From Apteryx mantelli (taxonomy: Eukaryota; Chordata; Aves; Apterygiformes; Apterygidae): a stretch of DNA of 64,000 nucleotides. The notes beneath the pieces were generated by a model. That model was not told where the DNA came from and searched no databases. It was given only the letters and a program-made list of their open reading frames with translations. This document shows, piece after piece, positions 38,095-48,552 of this stretch. Within the stretch, counting starts at the first letter, position 1. Each line of letters opens with the position of its first letter. The stretch is taken from positions 112,431,169 to 112,495,168 of the forward strand of contig NC_089980.1 of the NCBI RefSeq assembly GCF_036417845.1, read 5' to 3'. Position numbers and translations under genes: made by a program.

Positions 38095-40177
38095 TGACTG
38101 GGTGATGGTATTTATTATTTCCATTACGTATATCTTTCCTATTTGTGAGATATATCAGTCAATAGGATCAGAGTGAATATCTAGGTGAAGTAATCAAAAT
38201 TTGCCAGTGTGGGAGTATGTAAGCTGAAATCTGCATAAGCATTTAGCTTGTCAGTACATTTAAAGACCTGGACTTAAGGCACCACATCAGTGCATTTGGT
38301 TTGCCAGCAATAGGCATAAATAAATTATAAAGAAAGGCCAGTGTCACTCCGGTCTTTTTTTCTTTATCTCTGAAATCCTGAGGTTTCTGTTAGAGACCTT
38401 TCCAATATCCCTTCTAATATCTTTTGTGTACTGGGATCCACTGCAGAGACAGTGAAATATATCATCAGAGCTGGAAAGAAAGATTCAGCTTTATACTTCA
38501 CATGTGGGAAATACAAGCCTAGCGGGAGCAAGCGGTGTCTGTTGCATGCTCAGCACATGAAACTTGGCCAGTCTGCAACTGTGTTTATTAAACTGATAAT
38601 CATCACTGGCATCTTGTTCTGCAACGCCCCTGCTGGAATGCGCTAGCAGAAGACCCTTACTCCTGGATTGCCTGCTTGCTCACTGGGAATGCCTGCTTTG
38701 CAGTCCTATGACTGATTTGGCATTTCCACCCTCTTTCACAATTTTTCTTTTCAGTTTGTGAGCCTGTCCACAAAGACATGAAATATTTTCGAGCCTGAAA
38801 AACAGTGTTTTGTTGTTGAGCTGACAAATTAAAGTTGCACACAATGCTAGTAATAGATTGTTTCAATTGATGCAGGCATCAAAACTGAGCCTCAGAATGA
38901 GTCCAGAGAAATATATTTTAAATATTTCTTTTCTTACTTCCCCAAATGCCATTTGGGGTGTTATATGTCAACTGATCTAGATTAAGGAATGAGCGGCGTT
39001 CAGCGTGAGGCAAGCAAGCTGTCCGCAGTTCCCTGAGCAGGTTGCTAAGTATTCCCCCTGCATTTTGTTAAATAACTTTCCTCCCTGGCTCTGCCATTCT
39101 CCCCGTGCCATCACCTCACACTATTCCAATGCACTCACATTACATTTAGAAGTTATAGTCTCTCAAACCACAGACGTATATATGTAACACCTCACCAGAA
39201 TTATTAAACTTAGCTAGATGCTATGTCTGTCAAATATGAAAGCTATCTTTCCTTTATACTACAGAAAGGAATGAAAGCTCACAGATATCAAACAAATTTT
39301 ACTGGCCTCTCCTGAGACCCAGGACAAAAATATACTTCACAAAACATCCTCTCATTCTGGAAACCTGGGAAGCTGTGAACAGTCAGCAGGGTCGCTCCCC
39401 CTCGCTCCAGACTGGCTCCAGAAGAAGGCCAGCAGGACTCTTCTGGTCCACCTTTGATGGGCAACAACGGAGAAAGGACGACTCCTGCAAAAGCCCCTCC
39501 TCAAGCTTGTTGCAATCATGTCAGAATATAATTTGCTCCTGTTTTACAGAGGCCAAGCTATAAATGCAGGATTTCCAGTGTCTTTTGAAGGACATACGGC
39601 CCATATGGCCAGCCAGTGAATAACATCCAGGTTTCTAGATTCTTGTGCTTTTGGGAGTAGACTGTCAGATAATGAATCCTTTTGTGCTATTATTAACGGC
39701 TCAGATGCCAATATGAGAGACACATCTTAGTACAGAAAATCAAGCAATTATTTTTCAATGCAATATAATCTCCTCAGATTTCTTAGAGAATAAAATGCCA
39801 TTAAAGATGTAATAAAAATAGAAAACTGTTTATCAAAAAGGGCTGAGGGTTTGGCTATCCTGGACAACTAGAATATGAACCTGATAATCAACTCTTTGTA
39901 GCAATTTGGAAATATTTGCTACCAGGTCCTGGCAGAACAGACAAATGTTTTTGAATTACTATTTAGATATCTGGTATAAAATGCTAAATTGGGTCATAAG
40001 CTCTATATTCAGTGAATGGGAAAAGCAAGATGCCTCCTGACAGAAGACAGGCTGAATGAAAAAGGGCGAGCAAGAGCCATAAAGAAATGCTGACGGTTAA
40101 GATACTTTATGAGTAAGGAAGATGCTTCCCTTCACTCAAAAATTCTCATCTTAAGATAAATGTCTACAACCTCTCTT
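38095..40177. other. Non-coding DNA, no gene seen
   Basis: No exon, RNA gene or repeat family was recognised. A somewhat GC-richer patch at about 39365-39500 carries a chance frame. Confidence 0.5.
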
Positions 40178-40255
40178 GAAGGGAAGAAGGGAAGGGGAGA
40201 GGAGGACAGGGCAGGGCAGGGCAGGGAAGGGAGAGAAAAAATGAAGGAAGGAAGC
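40178..40255. repeat. Purine-rich tract with GGGCA repeats (G-quadruplex prone)
   Basis: About 78 bp composed almost only of A and G on the + strand. From 40209 to 40231 there are five GGG runs (starting 40209, 40214, 40219, 40224 and 40229) separated by 2-base loops CA, CA, CA and AA. More GGG runs start at 40181, 40189 and 40194. The short regular loops fit an intramolecular G-quadruplex on the + strand. Confidence 0.8.
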
Positions 40256-43200
40256 AACTCTAACAAACTTACTTTTACGAATTTACAAAGGATACAAGAA
40301 ACCTGTGGCTTTCTACCCTCTAAAAAGAAAGTAGCTACTGTTTCCCGTCTCTTTTATCATCAGGCTTTAGCAGACAATGGATGTCATACTCCTCCTCTCC
40401 TGTTGAAACTATTTCACTAGCCAGTAACTGGAGAGAGAAAAGAATTAAAAAGTCACCAGATAAGATATATAGTATCAGGAGAACAGGAACTGGTTTTGCA
40501 ACTGCTTGCTTCTCATATGACTGTCCAAACTGTTAGGACAGGAAGTCATGCCTTTCTCTTTGCTTCTCTCTTTTTGACTCCATAAATGTTGATACTTTTC
40601 TGCCTAGAGGAAGAATTTCAACGGGGAGGTGGAGAGTAGCTAGAGCACTTTCCAGACACACTGGGGAGGAACAAGTGTTGTTTCCCTCAGGCAGAGAAGA
40701 TACTGTTAAAAAAAAGGCCAGCTTCTCCTGCCAGGGTGGAGGTACCCCCGATAATGTGCGAACCCCAGCCCATGCACGTGTGCTCTGCAGCAGCACAGAG
40801 ATCAAACTCCTGGTGGGACCGTGGTGGAGAGCCCCTTCTCTAGGGCTCCGGAGTGGGACGAGGTGCGGGAACCGGACACCTGACCATGCAATCTTGTCAG
40901 CAAAGGTGACTCTGCAAGCAACCAGAAACAGACCTCAGGGTGGTTGGTTAAACAGTCTGGCAGTTTTGTTCCACAGTTTGATAGTTAAAGTCAAAGTGTC
41001 TATTGTATTTAGGTGCCTTTAGTGTCAGGTAGCAGCTGAAAAAGAAATTGTCAGGCTCAGTTTTGGAGCCTAACTCCAAATTCAGCTGAAATCCTGTTTT
41101 GGTCTTGGTCATTTGTGTATATTACTGCTTGCTCACTTTATTCTCCTCTGTGATATCCGAGAAAAGTCCTCACTGTGCTTCTCCATTATGGAAAGACACA
41201 TTATTTGTCACAGCTTGTAACCATTGGAGGGGCTTGTGTCAAAGCACTGCAGTTAGTTGGAGCTCTTTTTATTGATTTTAGTAAACCAAATTCAATTGCT
41301 TATCCTTCAATGGTTTTTAATTACAATCCAGCCTTTTTCCCTAAAGGTGTTCCCATTAATATTACTTGTAAATTTGAGATGCTATCTTTAGAGCATGTAA
41401 CAACCCAATTCTGTTCAACTACCCAGGGTGTTTGAACAGCTTCTGTGCTACTATGTTTCACTCCCTATTAAATTCAGAATTCAGGCACCAACACTTCGGG
41501 CTTTGTAACACCTAACTTTTAGCTACCTGGCTTTCCTGTAGAGGAAATGTGGGCTTTTTATAGGAAGATGTGCACCTTTTATCACTCTTTGGAGGCCCTG
41601 TGCCCAGGGATGAGCCTCCAACTCCCCACTGCCATCAGATGTCCCTGTTCACAAGAGCGGATCCTGTCCTGAGGAGCTTTCTTCCAAAAGCAGGTGGCAG
41701 TGATAGTAGGGAGAGGGCAGGAAGGAAGGATTCCTGATCATCTCCCCAGTGGATGAGAAACAAGAAACAAAAATAACTGTGGGAGCTTGATCGTGTGCAA
41801 GACTCACCCTTACCATCCAAGAGCCCTAACCACTAATTCACTGATTCATATTCCTTGCTTGTTTTTTCTCTAAGTCCTAAGTATGCTTTTGAGTCTGGCT
41901 CTTAGATAAGGCATGCTTAGTAACAGAAGAGCTATCTGACGGACTCAAAATGATAATTGTTTTGACCTATATCCCAGTGTGGTAGTAGTTATTCAGAAAC
42001 CACTATAATAAGTGGCTGCAGTAATTTGTACTTTTGATGTATGCCTGCTAAGCATAGCCCTTATATTTGACCTTGACAGCAATGATATCAGGACAGAACC
42101 CAGAGGTTTTCAGGCACATCCCGGCTTGTTTTAAGTTACTACAATGGCCTCTATTTCCAACAATGAAGTATACTTGCTGCATGCTATAATGCCAGTGAAT
42201 TTTTTACATTCTACTCCTCATCAGTTTCAACTAGCTCTTGTTAATTCTACTATGTATTAGAGTTGATTGTATTTTTTTAAAGACCACAGAAAGTTTTGTT
42301 CAACAACACCACAATGAGACTCATAGCTCAAGTATGTAATATGTGTATTGCCCTCTATAGATCTTAGTCCCAGCTGCCTTCTTTTCCCATACAAGAAGTG
42401 CACCAGCAATTTAATGGTTGTAACTTGTATGGGACATGGTGCTGCATCTGAGGTGGGAGATACACTTTTATTTCCCTTTCTTGAAGTACTGTATAAAATA
42501 CTCACACATTTGTGGCCAACATAATTTTTGCTGGCTACTTGAAAACTTTCTATTAATTGAGGTTTTAAAGATTCTACTTTTTGCCAAAATATATATGTGT
42601 ATTTTTATATATATATATACAAAAAACTATACATATTTTCATGTATACATTCAGCAGAAATCAGACTGTTTGAACAGCAAATGTATACCCTTATGTATAT
42701 TCTGTGTCAAATCAGTTCCTACATAAAAAAATGCTAACTGGACCTACTGTTTGTATTATGCTTATATTTTACAGCAAGGAGTTGAGTATGCCCAAATCAC
42801 AGATGTTTCTGTTAAATATTTTCATTGTTTTGTTCTCAACAATACAATTTACTTTGCCTGCCTCAATATGGTAATCTATACTGATGTAATAAAGAAGTAT
42901 TTATCAGCCTTCCAATACGAAATGTTATTGTTTATATTATTTAAAATTGCAGACAAGTCTTAAAGGTATTTCCCATAAGTTTATAGAGAGACTAAACAAC
43001 CCTTCATAAAACTCAGTTAAAATAAATTTTGTTTGCCTATAGTCATTCTCTTTGGAGGAGTTTTAATAAAAAATAACTCAGTAAGGCTTTTTAATGCCTG
43101 AAAACAAAACAAGGTAATGACATTCTCTGTAAAAAGATGTTCTCTCTGCCATTATGAAGTCAAAATAGATAGGGAAGATCAATTTTCTAGTTGATATTCA

Positions 43201-43826
43201 ATTATGGCTAAAGGATATCTCTTGCTATTATTAAATGTTTTTGGTTATTCTCCAGCATTTTAAAATAACATAATTCCAGAAATTAATTCTTATGCTTTAG
43301 GATTTTAATTGGTTTCTGGATAACCCAGAGCAGTGTTTCCTGCACCTTTTGGTCTAAGCACCCCCTGAAAGAAAAAGATTTCCTTCCCCTCAACCCAATG
43401 TGCTATACAATATTTGAATATAACACATTACAATGTAGTTCATGATGTTACATGTCTCCTTCTGAATACTAAGTCTAAACTGTCCTCCACTCCTTTTCAG
43501 ATAGTTGCAAAAGCACAGTTCTAAATTCTTTCATGATCTGATCCTGCAATGAAGTTCTACTTCTGAGGCAGTAAACGGGAAGTCTGAGAGGACATTAGAA
43601 GCAAACATTCAAGTGGAGTTGGGAAGACTCTCAAAGAGAGAACCGGCTTGGCTGGGAAGTGCTGTATTGTCAAAATCCCTTCTAGCTGGCAGAAGTAAAA
43701 TCCTCAAAGCGAGGAGGAGATGCAGCAGTATCAGGAAAGAAAAATTAATGAGCTATTCCACAGGTCACTTGCTTCAACCCCACCAACACCCACACTGCAC
43801 CATCAAATAAGGATTACTTACAGTGG
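40256..43826. other. Non-coding DNA, no gene seen
   Basis: No gene was recognised. It contains TA-rich low-complexity DNA near 42588-42650 and a possible weak copy of the ancient palindromic repeat near 43533-43570 (GATCCTGCAATGAAG). Frames such as 40675-41022 (+, 115 codons) have no domain. Confidence 0.5.
42588..42650. repeat. TA-rich simple repeat
   Basis: ATATATATGTGTAT, then TTTTATATATATATATAC, then further TATACAT text. A degenerate TA microsatellite. Confidence 0.7.
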
Positions 43827-43970
43827 TGGACATGGAGGAAAAGTCAGTGTAACACTGTCATGCTATGAAGGTTCGATAGCAACGACTGAGACAGTAATAT
43901 AATAATAATATAAAAGATGTTTATTTCCTCACACAAGTTCTTGGATTAGTAACATCCATTAAAATAACAC

Positions 43971-44041
43971 GATTACTAATTTAGAAAGGATAACACAAAA
44001 CCATCAGTTACTAATTTAGAAAGGATAACCTGAAACCGTCG
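43971..44041. repeat. 36-bp tandem duplication inside the LTR
   Basis: Two adjacent units share TTACTAATTTAGAAAGGATA, the first at 43971-44006 and the second at 44007-44041. A short third partial unit (GATTACTGTG) follows. They lie in what would be the R/U5 part of the LTR. Confidence 0.75.
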
Positions 44042-44160
44042 ATTACTGTGTTATTAATTGGAAGGACTGCTTATCCCTACTTGAAAGCTTTCTTGTTCAC
44101 TCTCCTAGTGAGAGGACTCTCAACCTCGAGGAGTTACCTTAACCCAGCATCCCAGGAAAA

Positions 44161-44174
44161 GGGGGGGGGGGGGG
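44161..44174. repeat. G14 homopolymer
   Basis: Fourteen uninterrupted G within the 43.8-44.7 kb LTR. It is a likely polymorphic or assembly-sensitive length. Confidence 0.85.
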
Positions 44175-44431
44175 AATACTCATGGTCCAGCTGGAGAGGA
44201 TGGTCAGGTCACGTTCCCGTCCCTGCTCAAACTCTCCTAGCTCCCAAGTCTCTTTTTATTGGGCTGGGGCTCTGGGCAAACACTGCTTTTGCTGACTTTT
44301 AGCGAGTTTCACAATCACAGGACTGTTTGTTTGTCTGCTTGGGAGGACCCTGCTAGCGAGGCAAGACCACAACACCTCCGTATTGCTTCTTCCCTCCCCG
44401 GGGGTCCGTGCAGATTCCAGGTGGCAGACCT

Positions 44432-44606
44432 CTTCAGTCTTGTTAATGCTGCCATTCCGCAGCCTTGCGCACGTCAATCCTTGCGCATATCGGTTGGTAG
44501 ATGACTTTAGTCCTGTTAAGTCCTCTGTTCAACAGCTTTGTGCACTTCAGCTCTTGTGCTCTCAGTTCTTCTGCATATCAATTGACAAACTTCAGTCCTG
44601 TTAACT
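44432..44606 (-). repeat. Diverged direct repeats in LTR U3
   Basis: Unit 1 (44432-44504) begins CTTCAGTCTTGTTAA. Unit 2 (44505-44589) begins CTTTAGTCCTGTTAA. A partial unit 3 (44590-44606) begins CTTCAGTCCTGTTAA. Both complete units then carry an AGC-TTG-GCAC-TC stretch and a GCATATC-RTTG stretch in the same order. Duplicated U3 blocks of this kind are typical of retroviral enhancer repeats. Confidence 0.65.
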
Positions 44607-44665
44607 CTTCACTCGCCCATCAGTCAGTCATCCCAGAAGAGCTTTATGACTACCATACAAAGTGG

Positions 44666-45979
44666 AAATAAAATGTGGTGATGGCTGGCTCTTCCCCTTT
44701 TTTAGAAGGATAGAGGCATCAATGTGTGCAGTGATCCTAACTGAAAGACTGTTGTACATTGAGGCTTTAGTGATTCACGTAACTGTTGACCTGAGTAGGC
44801 ACAGGCCTGTGCTGTCCTGCACGTATCCCTTGGCCCTAGCATAAACTTAACTGGCTAATTTTAATGGAGAAGCTTGTAGGCAGCTACCACTTGGCACCAG
44901 TGATTATGAAACCTGCTGGTCCTCATTTTTATCTAAAAGTGGAGCAGCATGTCTTTGTGTGAACATCCTTTGCTTGATGGAAGGAATGATGCATAGAATT
45001 GTTCTTGTCTAAGAAAAATCCTGTAAGAGCTCCAAAGACCAAAATGCTGTTGAATCTCACCATGGCCAGGTTCTGCACAGCTTGCTGTGTCCTGATTGAG
45101 AGGTCCGTCCAATGCTGTATCATCTCAGGGTTTCCAGCATCAGAAGGGATATAAGATTTAATTGCTAACCTTACATTCCACTCCTACCTTTGAATGTTCT
45201 AATTAAACATCATATTGTGCTTCAAGGTTTGAGCTGGCATTCTTTCTTGCTGAGATCTGAAAAGAACCAGCAAATGCCTGTCAAAGATCTAGGTGTGATG
45301 GCAATCTTCAGGCTCTCTAGCCGAGTGTAAAGGTCTATGTATGGACAGGAACATACCATAGAGAAATACATAGCTGCAGAGGTAGCAGCTGTTTGGGAAG
45401 CCTTTTTTCTTTCCTTTGTCATATGACAGTGTCCCAAGAAGGAAACTCTTCAGTAGGAATTAAGTCTTTCACACACAGAAGGGAGAAGAAAGTCTCAGGA
45501 ACAGATCTGCTCACCTAATGAGAAGAGCTAGAGCTAGGACTCATGGCAGCTCACGTCACATTCAGCAGTAGATGGCCTAGATAAAGGCCTGAAAAACTGA
45601 TGAAGTATAGGTGTTCACAGCAAGGCTATTTGGAGGAGAACAGATCAGTCTACTGAAAATTTTAGATATACCTACACTAATACAAGAACTATGGGAGACA
45701 AATAAGAGGAAACAAAAATATGAATATGCAATCAAAATTATTGCTGCACCAAAACAAACACTAAGTAACATCATTTCTATAACAAGAATGATGATGAAGA
45801 ATAACGCCGCCTATTAAGGAAGAGAAAAAAAGAGAGATCATTTTGAATATCAAGGGTATATGCACTTCCCCTGAGTCCAAGCTATCATGAAAATTAGATT
45901 TCTTAGATCTTTGTGTAATGGTAAAAGGAAAAAAACAACAATATTAGTCAGCTGTGGTCTATTATTAGCCTCTAAAATA
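44666..45979. other. Non-coding DNA, possibly including more of the ancient CR1
   Basis: No gene was recognised. From about 45600 the A-rich text could be a strongly decayed upstream part of the CR1 copy that is clear further right, but I cannot align it with confidence. Confidence 0.4.
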
Positions 45980-47541
45980 GCAAGATCAAGTGGAAGAAAC
46001 CTTTAGAAAAGAAAAACAAGAAAAAAATGCTAGCAGAATCATCCAAAACACAGGCTTTGATGTTAATGGGAGATTTTTAACTCCCTATCCACTGAAAAAA
46101 GAGAACAGGTGGCAGATGGTACAAGAGGATAACAGGATATGGCTAGTCAATGTTAGATCCAGAAAATTAAGAAAGCACCTGAAGGGCAGTTTCTTTTTCA
46201 GTTCTGGACACTATGGAAAACTGGTTGTGAACATGAAGGTAGAAGGAAGTTGAGACAATAATCATAACAAGATTCCTAGGAAAGAAAAGAGACCGAATAG
46301 TAGGATAAAAACTACAGAAGTCAACCTAACTTCAATTCTCAGAAAAATATTAGAGCAAAACAACCCCAAAGTCTACTTTTAAGCACCCAGAAGATACCAA
46401 AGTGATAAGTAACAGTCCTATGTGGATTTGTCAAGAGGAAATCACATTGTACCAATTCAGTTGTTATGACATGATAACAAACCTGGTAGCTAGGTGAAAG
46501 GAGATGCTGTTGAATTTAATAGGACTTTAACCCTATGCAGTAGGACATTCACTTAGCTTGCTAGGGAAGTACACTCAAGATTAATTTACCACAGAATGGA
46601 TAGGTAATTGGGGAAAGCAGTTTCCAAAAGGTCAAAAGTTAAAGGATGTAATAAGTTCTATAGGAGGAAATCATCAGTCTTATATTAAATATTTTCGTTA
46701 GGGACCTGAGCAAAAAGGCTATTCATTAAATATGTAGATGGTAGCAAGCAGGGAGAGGCTGTAAGCTTAGCAGAAGAAAAATATGAGACTGAAATATTAT
46801 CTTAACAAATGGGAGAAACTGTCAGAAAAAACACGGCAAAGAACATAAGTACCAGTCCTATATAGGAAATAGAGACAATTGTCTGTACAAAATCAGTTAC
46901 ACATAGCAACAACTACAAGTAGAATCAGTGCAGAAAAGGATTTGGGGTAATGATTGTTTACAAACTGATCATAATTAAAAGATGTTACCAAAACCAGCAC
47001 ACTGAAAGGTAAAAACTGAATTGTTCAATGTGAATGACAGGAAGTAGTCACTGTATCCTATGCAGCACTGCTCTGGTCTCCCCTGGACTACTGTTTCCAA
47101 GTGTGGATGTTACACTTCAGCAAGATGAGTCCATAGGAATTATCAGAGATATAGTAAGTGGGATCTAGGAGGAAACATAAAAATATGATTTAATTCAAGA
47201 AAAAAGAAAACTTCAGGGATACATGCTAGCAACCTTAAAAGGTTGCTGAACAAAGGAAGGAAATAAACTTTTTTCATGTCTGCTGTGAATGAGACAAGTA
47301 GTATTGACTAAAATTGCAGCAATGGAGATTTAGATCAGACAGGAGGAAAAGCTCCTAACCAGAGGACAGATAAGTACTGGAATAGATCACTTAGGGATAA
47401 CATGGAACATCTTCCACTGCAGGTTTTAAAAACTGGCCAGAGATCTGTCAGGAATGGTTTAGATACAGTCAGTGCTGCCTTGAATGGAGAGGGAAAATGA
47501 ATTGGCTTTTCTGATTCCAGGCTTATTTTCTGTAATTCTGA
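45980..47541 (+). mobile_element. Ancient CR1-like LINE copy, decayed
   Basis: Forward-oriented and far older than the other CR1 fragments. Landmarks follow CR1 ORF2 order. GTTAATGGGAGATTTTTAAC near 46060 corresponds to the endonuclease GDFN region. ATGTGGATTTGTCAAGAGGA (46420) and TATGTAGATGGTAGC (46731, the decayed F/Y-ADD catalytic motif of the reverse transcriptase) follow. Next comes CTCTGGTCTCCCCTGGACTA (47070). After that come GCAGCAATGGAGATTTAGAT (about 47317) and CTGTCAGGAATGGTTTAGAT (about 47445). The 3' tail ends CTGATTCCAGGC...TTCTGTAATTCTG near 47541. Every reading frame is broken, so it is a dead copy. The part before 46419 is less certain. Confidence 0.8.
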
Positions 47542-48504
47542 GCAAAACCTGATTAAAAAAGGAAAAGAGTGCATAGATTAATAGTAATAGGCTACATTGT
47601 ATAACTAGTGTCATTATAAGAAGTATTCATTTCCCACATCGCCTTTCCATTTTTAAGATTTGTACACTTTGCAGGTATTTTATTTATAGTTTCAAATCCT
47701 AACATTTGTTCCTGGATCTCCAGCACAAACTCCCAGCTGCTCAGTTACATCTTTTTAGTTCAGACCAACTTACGGTTCTGAAATTGTACAAATGTTTCTC
47801 TCGCAGTACAGCATAGCGCTACGTAGAGCAACTAATGAATGATACTACCACCCTAAATGTTCTCGAAAAGACTTTTACCTGAATTAAGCATCTTTGAGGA
47901 CTAGAGCAATATTGCTCTATTATCATCAACCTCATTCTAGTTTGTTTGCGTTTACCGTGCTAAAGCCATCTGTGAATCCCCAGCTGTGACATCATGTTTG
48001 GTTTTATTTACTGGAATTATATGTAGGCTGGAATTAACTGTAAGTTCTGTTTGCCTAATGGATTGTCAAGAAGCATGGCCACTCAGCTGGAAACATATTA
48101 TTTCCTTATCTTAACAGCATGCAGGCAGCTACTGCTTTTAAATTTGAATTCTGTTTCTGTACCTCTAATGTGTTTGCGCTGATGGCAATTTCATTACAGA
48201 AACAAAAAGCTTCCTGCTTTTTTAAAATTAAGAAGAATAATGTTCCACATTTGTGCACAGCCTTTAGAAAATTATTTACTGACATAATGAGACTTGTGTT
48301 TCATTCTGCAGGAAATGGTATAATCCAAGCCAGTGAATATTTGCCACACATGTTTTATTCAAAAGAATGATGCAGGTTTAACAGACATGAAAAAGAAAAC
48401 AGTGCTTAGCATGAATGCATGTGTTACTCTCAGCCACGGGAAATGTGTAATGGAAGATCACTTAACCATCTTAGATGCTAGAGGGGTTTTTGGGGGGCAG
48501 GAGG
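47542..48504. other. Non-coding DNA, no gene seen
   Basis: Includes 47960-48200, whose base composition and motif mix (CATCTGTG, CAGCTG, TGACATCA) look like a regulatory element. No exon was recognised. Confidence 0.45.
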
Positions 48505-48552
48505 GGCTCTTAATATATCAGGCAGACCACCTAGCCCAGTATCCTGTCTGCT
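48505..48552 (+). repeat. Possible ancient SINE-like fragment
   Basis: ATCAGGCAGACCACCTAGCC followed by CAGTATCCTGTCTG resembles a text I recall as recurrent in turtle, crocodile and bird DNA ('gatcagaccaatggtccatctagcccagtatcctgtct'). The family name is unknown to me. It lies inside a 132-codon frame (48333-48731), which argues against that frame being a gene. Confidence 0.35.

Larger units (their letters stand above)
43827..44659 (-). mobile_element. Probable second solo LTR (about 0.8 kb)
   Basis: On the minus strand it starts TGTATGGTAGTCATAAAGC (44659). It has an AATAAAAAG TATA-like box near 44258-44250 and an AATAAA polyadenylation signal at 43925-43920. It ends in a short U5 of the type CCTTCATAGCATGACAGTG. 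The 3' edge is uncertain. The edge at 43827 gives TG...CA with a 6-bp flanking repeat carrying one mismatch (CAGTGG / AAGTGG). An edge at 43848 gives better TGTA...TTACA termini but no target duplication. U3 contains tandem blocks (see 44432-44606). No retroviral coding sequence adjoins. The class (ERVL or ERVK) cannot be settled from here. Confidence 0.65.

Noticed and set aside
43868..43881. GGTTCGATAGC as a possible tRNA B box
   Set aside because: It does not fit the full B-box consensus, no matching A box lies upstream at tRNA spacing, and it lies inside the LTR U5.
44161..44174. G14 run as part of a telomere-like or regulatory G-quadruplex
   Set aside because: A single homopolymer without separated runs. 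Better read as length-unstable low-complexity sequence within the LTR.
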